From Leifsonia sp. 71-9 (GTDB taxonomy: Bacteria; Actinomycetota; Actinomycetes; Actinomycetales; Microbacteriaceae): a stretch of DNA of 64,000 nt. The DNA is taken from positions 85,481-149,480 of the forward strand of contig NZ_MKVJ01000023.1 of the NCBI RefSeq assembly GCF_001898805.1, read 5' to 3'. The notes under the pieces were generated by a model. It did no database searches and had not been told where the DNA came from. It saw only the letters and a program-made list of their open reading frames with translations. Below, piece after piece: positions 58,321 through 64,000 of this stretch (its first letter is position 1; every line of letters starts with the position of its first letter). The position numbers were made by a program, and so were the translations under genes.

Positions 58321-58913
58321 CGACGACCACACGCCAGGCCCGGCGACGGGAGGAGCTCGTCTCCGCCACCCGCAAGGTGGCGCGCGAGCGCGGCATCGCG
58401 GCGACCAACGTCCGCGCCGTCGCCGCGGAGGCCGAGGTGAGCGCCGGCGCGGTGCTCTACTACTTCAAGACGTTCGACGAGCTGATGTTCGCGGCGGTCG
58501 AAGGCGTGGTCGAGGAGTTCTACGAGCGCCGCCGGACCATCGCCGAGCGGCAGGAGGACCCGCGGCAGCGCATCGTCGCCCTGGTCGAGGCGGGCGTGCC
58601 CGACGACATCAGCGACGACCTGCGCATCGTGTACGAGAGCATCCCGCTGCTGCGCGAGCAGCCCCAGCTCAAGCCGCTGCACCGGTCGATCGTGGAGCGC
58701 CAGGTGATGCTGTACCGCACGACGATCGAGATCGGTGCGGGACTGGGCGTCTTCCGGCTCGCGTCGGACGGGGCGACGATCGCCCGCAACATCGTCGCCC
58801 TGGAGGACGCCTACGACCTCTACCCGCTGATCGGAGTCGAGCTCGACCGGGCGCAGAGCAGGCGGAACGTGCTCTCGTACGCCGAGCTGGCGCTGGGCTG
58901 CGAGCTGGGCTGA
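58317..58913 (+). CDS. TetR family transcriptional regulator
   Basis: A 198-aa repressor: RREELVSATRKVARERGIAATNVRAVAAEAEVSAGAVLYYF is the DNA-binding region (stated in part; residues about 8-50), resembling BetI-type regulators of amine metabolism. GTG 58317 overlaps the permease stop, with AGGAGA upstream. Presumed to bind the palindrome at 56659 and control permease, itself and possibly the P1 peptidase. Confidence 0.87.
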   Translation: MTTTTRQARRREELVSATRKVARERGIAATNVRAVAAEAEVSAGAVLYYFKTFDELMFAAVEGVVEEFYERRRTIAERQEDPRQRIVALVEAGVPDDISDDLRIVYESIPLLREQPQLKPLHRSIVERQVMLYRTTIEIGAGLGVFRLASDGATIARNIVALEDAYDLYPLIGVELDRAQSRRNVLSYAELALGCELG

Positions 58914-58922
58914 GCGGTCGCC

Positions 58923-59324
58923 TCAGGCCAGCCAGACCTTGCGGAGCGTCTCGGTCACGGTCCAGAAGGTCTCGTCGCCCGCGGTGAGACGGACCACGTC
59001 GCCGGGCCCGATGTCGATCACGTCGCCGGTCGCGACGAACTCGACCCTCGCGCGGCCCGCGATCACCACGAAGAGCTCGTCGGACTCCACATCGCTCATC
59101 GTGCCGGGGGTCATCTCCCAGACGCCGACCTCCGAGCCGCCGAAGGAGCCCAGCTCGATCAGCCCCGTGCGGGGCGCGCCGGCCACGCGCTGCGCGTCCG
59201 GCACGTCCTCCTGAGCGAGCGGCAGAGCCAGGGCGCTCACGCGCCCGGTCGCGGCCAGACGATCGGCGGCGGCGTCCCCGGCGTCTCCGGCGTTCGCGGC
59301 GTTCCCCGCGCTCCCGTCGCTCAC
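58923..59324 (-). CDS. Cupin domain protein
   Basis: A 133-aa protein: an Ala/Gly/Asn-rich N-terminus (repeated GDAGDAA-like units) then one cupin barrel (EMTPGTMSDVESDELFVVIAGRARVEF, IDIGPGDVVRLTAGDETFW). This EutQ-like type usually lacks metal-binding histidines, as here. GTG 59324 overlaps the stop of the upstream permease gene (GTGA). Last gene of the minus-strand run from the FAD oxidoreductase; cupins of this kind accompany polyamine catabolism clusters. Confidence 0.82.
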   Translation of the reverse strand: MSDGSAGNAANAGDAGDAAADRLAATGRVSALALPLAQEDVPDAQRVAGAPRTGLIELGSFGGSEVGVWEMTPGTMSDVESDELFVVIAGRARVEFVATGDVIDIGPGDVVRLTAGDETFWTVTETLRKVWLA

Positions 59325-60253
59325 GCGCTCGCCAACGTCTTCGCCATCTCCTCCGTCGACGCCCCGCTGCGGCGGAGCACGAAGCCGACGACGGCGAGCG
59401 CGAACAGGGTCAGCACGAACATGACCGCGGAGACGGCGGCGATCTCCGGGCGCAGGCCGACGCGCAGCGAGCTGAAGATGTACACCGGCCAGGGGGTGGA
59501 TCCCGGCACCTGCACGAAGCTCGACACGATGGTGTTGTCGAGGCTGAGCGTGAACGACATGAGGGCACCGGCCCAGATCGCGGGGCTCGCGACCGGGAGC
59601 GTGATCTGCCAGAAGCGCTTCAGCGGGGGCGCGTAGAGGTCGGCGGCCGCCTCCTCCAGCGCTTCGTCCATGCCCTGCATCCGGGCGCGGACGATGAAGG
59701 TGACCACCGCGACGGACAGCACGGCGTGGGCGACGACGAGGCGCACCATGCCGTTGCTGAAGATGCCGATGCCGAAGTCGGTGCCGAGGCTCACGAACCA
59801 CGGCAGCATCGACACGGCGTCGACGATCTCGGGCGTGAACAGCGTGATCGACAGCAGGAGCGTCGCCCACAGCACCCAGGAGGTCTTCGCCTTCGACCGC
59901 GCGAGGGCCAGGCCGCCGAGCGTGCCCAGGACGGTGGAGAGCACCGCCGCGCCGACCGCGGCCTCCAGCGAGGTGATGACGGAGGAGCGGATGACGGGGC
60001 TGGCCCAGGCCGCCGCGTAGGCGTCGAAGCCGAAGCCCTGCCAGGTCGCCAGGAGGCGGCCGGTGTTGAACGAGTACACCAGCATCACGAGGATCGGCAG
60101 GAACAGGAAGGCGAACACCAGCACGCCCCAGACGGTGAGCCCGATGCGCACGCCGTCGGGGCGCCGCCGGCGGCGCACCGTGCGGCGTCGCGCGTTGTGA
60201 CCGGTGTCGCTGCGGACGGCGAGCATGGCCTCAGTTGCGGTCTGCGTGGTCAT
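59321..60253 (-). CDS. ABC importer permease (PotC-like)
   Basis: Membrane subunit of 310 aa with a basic N-terminus (RRRTVRRRRRPDG) and six helices; EAA loop LEEAAADLYAPPLKRFWQITLP. SLDNTIVSSFVQVPGS is characteristic of spermidine/putrescine PotC-type permeases. Overlaps both neighbours by four bases. Confidence 0.88.
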   Translation of the reverse strand: MTTQTATEAMLAVRSDTGHNARRRTVRRRRRPDGVRIGLTVWGVLVFAFLFLPILVMLVYSFNTGRLLATWQGFGFDAYAAAWASPVIRSSVITSLEAAVGAAVLSTVLGTLGGLALARSKAKTSWVLWATLLLSITLFTPEIVDAVSMLPWFVSLGTDFGIGIFSNGMVRLVVAHAVLSVAVVTFIVRARMQGMDEALEEAAADLYAPPLKRFWQITLPVASPAIWAGALMSFTLSLDNTIVSSFVQVPGSTPWPVYIFSSLRVGLRPEIAAVSAVMFVLTLFALAVVGFVLRRSGASTEEMAKTLASA

Positions 60254-61233
60254 GCGCCCGCTCCCTTCACGAGATCGACCCGGCGCGACCGCCGGACGAG
60301 GAACCGGATGATGAGGGCGACGCCGCCGACGATGACGACCGCCGCCGCGATGAAGAGCATGAGCAGCACTGCCATCGCCGAGCCGAGCGCCCAGTTCTGC
60401 GCGGTGTTGAACTGGCTGGCGACCAGCTGGCCGACCATGTTGCCCTGCGCGCCGCCGAGCACCGACGCCGTGACGTAGTCGCCCATCAGCGGGATGAACA
60501 CCAGCAGGCATCCGGACGCGATCCCCGGCGCCGCGAGCGGCAGCGTCACCTGGAGGAACGTCCGCACCCGGTTCGCGCCGAGGTCGGCGCTCGCCTCGCG
60601 CAACGGCTGCCCGGCGCGGTCCATCGCGACGTACAGCGGCAGGATCATCAGCGGGAGGTAGTTGTAGACCACGCCGAGCTGCACGGCCGCCTGCGTGTAG
60701 AGCACGTTCAGGTCGCCGTGGATGATGCCGAGGCTCTGCAGGGCGTCCGAGAGGAACCCCTGCGGGGACAGCACGATCTGCCAGCCCAGCGTCCTGACCA
60801 GGAAGTTCGTCCAGAACGGCACCAGCACCAGGGCGAGCGCCAGGGCGCGGTACTGCGGGCGCAGCTTCACCGCCAGCCAGTACGCGAACGGCACCCCGAT
60901 CACGAGGCAGATCGCGGTGCCGATCAGCCCGATCCGGAGCGTGTTGACGAACGTGCCGAGGAAGGTCGCGTCGAGCGCCTCCCCGTACCGGTCGAACGAG
61001 AGCTTGTCGTTGGCGTGCGCGGAGAACAGATCGGGCTTGTACCCGAAGCTGTACCAGAGCACGAGCGCCAGCGGGACGACGAAGAAGAACAGCACGAACG
61101 CCCAGGTCGGGAACCCGGCGATCGTGGTGCCCGAGATCCGCGTGCGCGGGCGGCGGCGCTGCGGGCCGGGCGCCGCGCCGGAGCCCGTGGTGTCGCGCTC
61201 GCCGGCGCGGGATGCGGTCGCTGTCGCGGTCAT
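60250..61233 (-). CDS. ABC importer permease (PotB-like)
   Basis: Membrane subunit of 327 aa, six helices; FWTNFLVRTLGWQIVLSPQGFL, then YNYLPLMILPLYVAMDR and EAA loop LREASADLGANRVRTFLQVTLP, ending in FIPLMGDYVTASVLGG, all typical of PotB. Its ATG overlaps the binding-protein stop by one base. Confidence 0.9.
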   Translation of the reverse strand: MTATATASRAGERDTTGSGAAPGPQRRRPRTRISGTTIAGFPTWAFVLFFFVVPLALVLWYSFGYKPDLFSAHANDKLSFDRYGEALDATFLGTFVNTLRIGLIGTAICLVIGVPFAYWLAVKLRPQYRALALALVLVPFWTNFLVRTLGWQIVLSPQGFLSDALQSLGIIHGDLNVLYTQAAVQLGVVYNYLPLMILPLYVAMDRAGQPLREASADLGANRVRTFLQVTLPLAAPGIASGCLLVFIPLMGDYVTASVLGGAQGNMVGQLVASQFNTAQNWALGSAMAVLLMLFIAAAVVIVGGVALIIRFLVRRSRRVDLVKGAGA

Positions 61234-62429
61234 CAGGAACCTGCCTTCGCCATCATGCGGTTCACGATCGACACGAGCCGTTCGGCCGCGCCGTTCAGCT
61301 GGGCCGGCGTCAGCCGGGCGATCACGTCGTCGGAGGGGAACACGAGCTCCGGGAGTGCGAAGTCCTCGCTCTGCGCCCGCTCGCGCAGCCCCTTCACCCC
61401 GGTCGAGTACCCGATGTAGTCGACCTCCCGGTACGACGCGTCCGGCTCGAGGATCGCGTCGATGAACGCGTAGGCCGCGTCGGGGTGCTGCGCACCGGTC
61501 GCGATGGCCCAGGTGTCCATCCACAGGTTCGCCGTGGGCGTGGGATAGACGAACTTCCAGTTCTTCGGGATCGTGTCCGTCGCGAGCATGCCCTGGCGGG
61601 CGTCCCCGTTGAACGCCTGGACGAGGGCGAAGGTGCCCTCCGGGATGCCGCTGGTGACCGCCGTCGAGTTGAACGCCTTGATGTGCGGGGCGAGCGTGTT
61701 CACCAGGAAGTCCTCTGCGGCGTCGAGGTCGGCCTTCTCGGTCGTGTTGGGGTCGATGCCGTGGGAGGCGAAGTACATGCTCGCGACCTCCCACGGGTCC
61801 TCCAGCACGGCGACGTTCTTGCTCGCCTCCTTCTGGGCGGCGTCGAGGAAGTCGGACCAGGAGGTCATCGGCCGGTGGATCACGTCGGTGTTGTACGCGA
61901 ACCCGGTGGTGCCCCAGTCCTTGCAGACCGAGTAGACGTTGCCGCGGTCCCACGACTGGTCCAGGTAGTGCGGGTCGATGTTGCCCAGGTTGCGCAGCCG
62001 GGAGTGGTCGAGCTTCTGGAGGAGCCCGTTGGCCGACATCATCGGGATGTAGCTGCCGGTGGGCACGACGATGTCGTAGCCGCTCGTGCCGCGGGTGGCG
62101 CCGAGCTTGGCGATCATCTCCTCGTTGGAGCCGTAGCTGTCGAGCTGCACCGTGACGCCGTGCTTCTTCTGGAAGGACGTGATGTTCGACGGGTCGTCGT
62201 AGTCGCCCCAGCTGTACACGTTGAGCTGGCTCTCGAGCTTGCCGTCGGGTGCGACGGAGGCGCCGAACGCGGTCTCCCTGGTGCACGCGGTGAGGGCCAG
62301 CCCGGCCGCGGTGACGGCGAAGCCGCCCAGGAGCGCGCGCCGGGTGATGCGGGCGGCCCCCGCCTGCGGGATCAGCGCGACGACGTCGGCGGCACCGCCC
62401 GGGCGGGCGGTGCGGGAGGTGCGCCGCAT
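61233..62429 (-). CDS. Spermidine/putrescine-type substrate-binding lipoprotein (PotD-like)
   Basis: Binding protein of 398 aa. A twin-arginine-like signal ARITRRALLGGFAVTAAG is followed by lipobox ALTAC, so it is probably a Tat-exported lipoprotein. The mature part has NVYSWGDYDDPSNITSFQKK, YDIVVPTGSYIPMM and DWGTTGFAYNTDVI, as in PotD/PotF. Polyamine binding is likely; related amines cannot be excluded. Confidence 0.87.
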   Translation of the reverse strand: MRRTSRTARPGGAADVVALIPQAGAARITRRALLGGFAVTAAGLALTACTRETAFGASVAPDGKLESQLNVYSWGDYDDPSNITSFQKKHGVTVQLDSYGSNEEMIAKLGATRGTSGYDIVVPTGSYIPMMSANGLLQKLDHSRLRNLGNIDPHYLDQSWDRGNVYSVCKDWGTTGFAYNTDVIHRPMTSWSDFLDAAQKEASKNVAVLEDPWEVASMYFASHGIDPNTTEKADLDAAEDFLVNTLAPHIKAFNSTAVTSGIPEGTFALVQAFNGDARQGMLATDTIPKNWKFVYPTPTANLWMDTWAIATGAQHPDAAYAFIDAILEPDASYREVDYIGYSTGVKGLRERAQSEDFALPELVFPSDDVIARLTPAQLNGAAERLVSIVNRMMAKAGS

Positions 62430-62430
62430 C

Positions 62431-63540
<1,110 letters not shown>

Positions 63541-63586
63541 CGTCGATGTTCTCCTCGTGATCGGACGGAGGCGGCGGGCGAGGTGC

Positions 63587-64000
63587 TCAGCTGTCGAAGC
63601 CGAGCCCCACCGCATCCAGGGTCTTCAGGAACAGGTTGCGTTTGCCGTCGTTGTGGTCGGCGCGGTCGAGCGAGAGGCGGGTCAGGTTGATGCCGAGCGA
63701 GGCGGCGGGCTCGGGCGGGAAGGGCAGCGGGCGGCTCTTGACCATCGCGAGCTCGGTGCGCTCGGTGCTGCGGCCGGCGAGCAGGTCGAGCATGACCTGC
63801 GCGCCGAAGTGCGTCGCGGCGACGCCGAGGCCGGTGTAGCCGGTGGCGTAGGCGACCCGGCCGCCGCGCGCCGAGCCGAAGAACGCGCAGAACCGGCTGC
63901 ACGTGTCGATCGCGCCCGCCCACTTGTTCGCGAAGCGCACGCCCTCCAGCTGCGGGAAGGTGGTGAAGAAGTGGCTCGCGAGCCGGGCGAAGGTCTCGGG
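63587..64000 (-). CDS. FAD-dependent amine oxidase-like oxidoreductase (5' end beyond window)
   Basis: C-terminal 137 residues of a protein continuing past the window edge with no start or stop in between. [59 protein letters not shown] and [13 protein letters not shown] are the FAD-binding C-terminal signature of the DAO family, closest in style to gamma-glutamylputrescine oxidase PuuB. (Longest stretch read in overlapping pieces.) It heads the PotABCD-like operon and would oxidise the imported amine. Partial, so substrate group is tentative. Confidence 0.8.
   Translation of the reverse strand, partial: PETFARLASHFFTTFPQLEGVRFANKWAGAIDTCSRFCAFFGSARGGRVAYATGYTGLGVAATHFGAQVMLDLLAGRSTERTELAMVKSRPLPFPPEPAASLGINLTRLSLDRADHNDGKRNLFLKTLDAVGLGFDS

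Overview
The window is GC-rich (roughly 70%) DNA packed with genes on both strands. Gene content points to an actinobacterium of the Microbacteriaceae, plausibly Leifsonia or a close relative: a mycobacteria-like pair of hemolysin III and short-chain cis-prenyltransferase genes, DUF4307 beside greA, DUF4245, DUF427, DUF2510 and DUF7882 proteins, a PIN-PhoH protein, and many promoters whose -10 box (TANNNT) lies 6-8 bases before a start codon, as expected for leaderless mRNAs. The genus is an inference. I see no rRNA, tRNA, CRISPR array, integrase or transposase.

Layout. 1-2046: TetR-controlled ABC-2 exporter (permease cut by the window edge). 2209-4959: lemA-htpX, then a YcaQ-type protein. 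5102-9094: a complete four-gene importer (lipoprotein, two permeases, ATPase), overlapping tail to tail with an ftsW homologue (9057-10325). 10525-14781: AI-2E family exporter, threonine deaminase, and a divergent oxidoreductase/TetR pair. 14848-17973: greA, DUF4307, small membrane protein, hemolysin III, uppS. 18321-21920: class V aminotransferase, phoH, orphan prepilin peptidase. 22022-26357: fumC, carbonic anhydrase, DUF4245, xseB, xseA on the minus strand, divergent from ispH.

27553-29701: an unusual HxlR-type repressor fused to a PP2C phosphatase, divergent from an NmrA/QorB-like oxidoreductase, with both promoters sharing one palindromic site. 30442-32676: divergent fbaA and glpX. 32771-36959: rmuC, exonuclease, methyltransferase, ychF. 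Downstream of ychF (36944-37690) the last codons of ychF recur twice, separated by a lower-GC insert with two small ORFs and by a copy of a dispersed repeat. 37699-50669: DUF427, LON-domain protein, acetyltransferases, a PadR-DUF1048-ABC exporter operon, MFS exporter, paired DUF7882 genes, and a NYN-LOTUS protein.

50785-64000 looks like an amine/beta-amino-acid utilisation region: class III aminotransferase and MmsA-type dehydrogenase (divergent from a PucR regulator), a P1/DmpA-type aminopeptidase, an APC permease with its TetR, a cupin protein, a PotABCD-like importer, and the end of an FAD amine oxidase-like gene. A plausible logic is uptake of peptides, polyamines or beta-alanine-like amines, release and oxidation or transamination to semialdehydes, and acylating oxidation to acyl-CoA.

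A family of four 96-97 bp intergenic elements (18038, 34276, 37549, 38912) with inverted GGAGGAG/CTCCTCC termini, and several very long perfect hairpins at gene ends, are the main non-coding structures.
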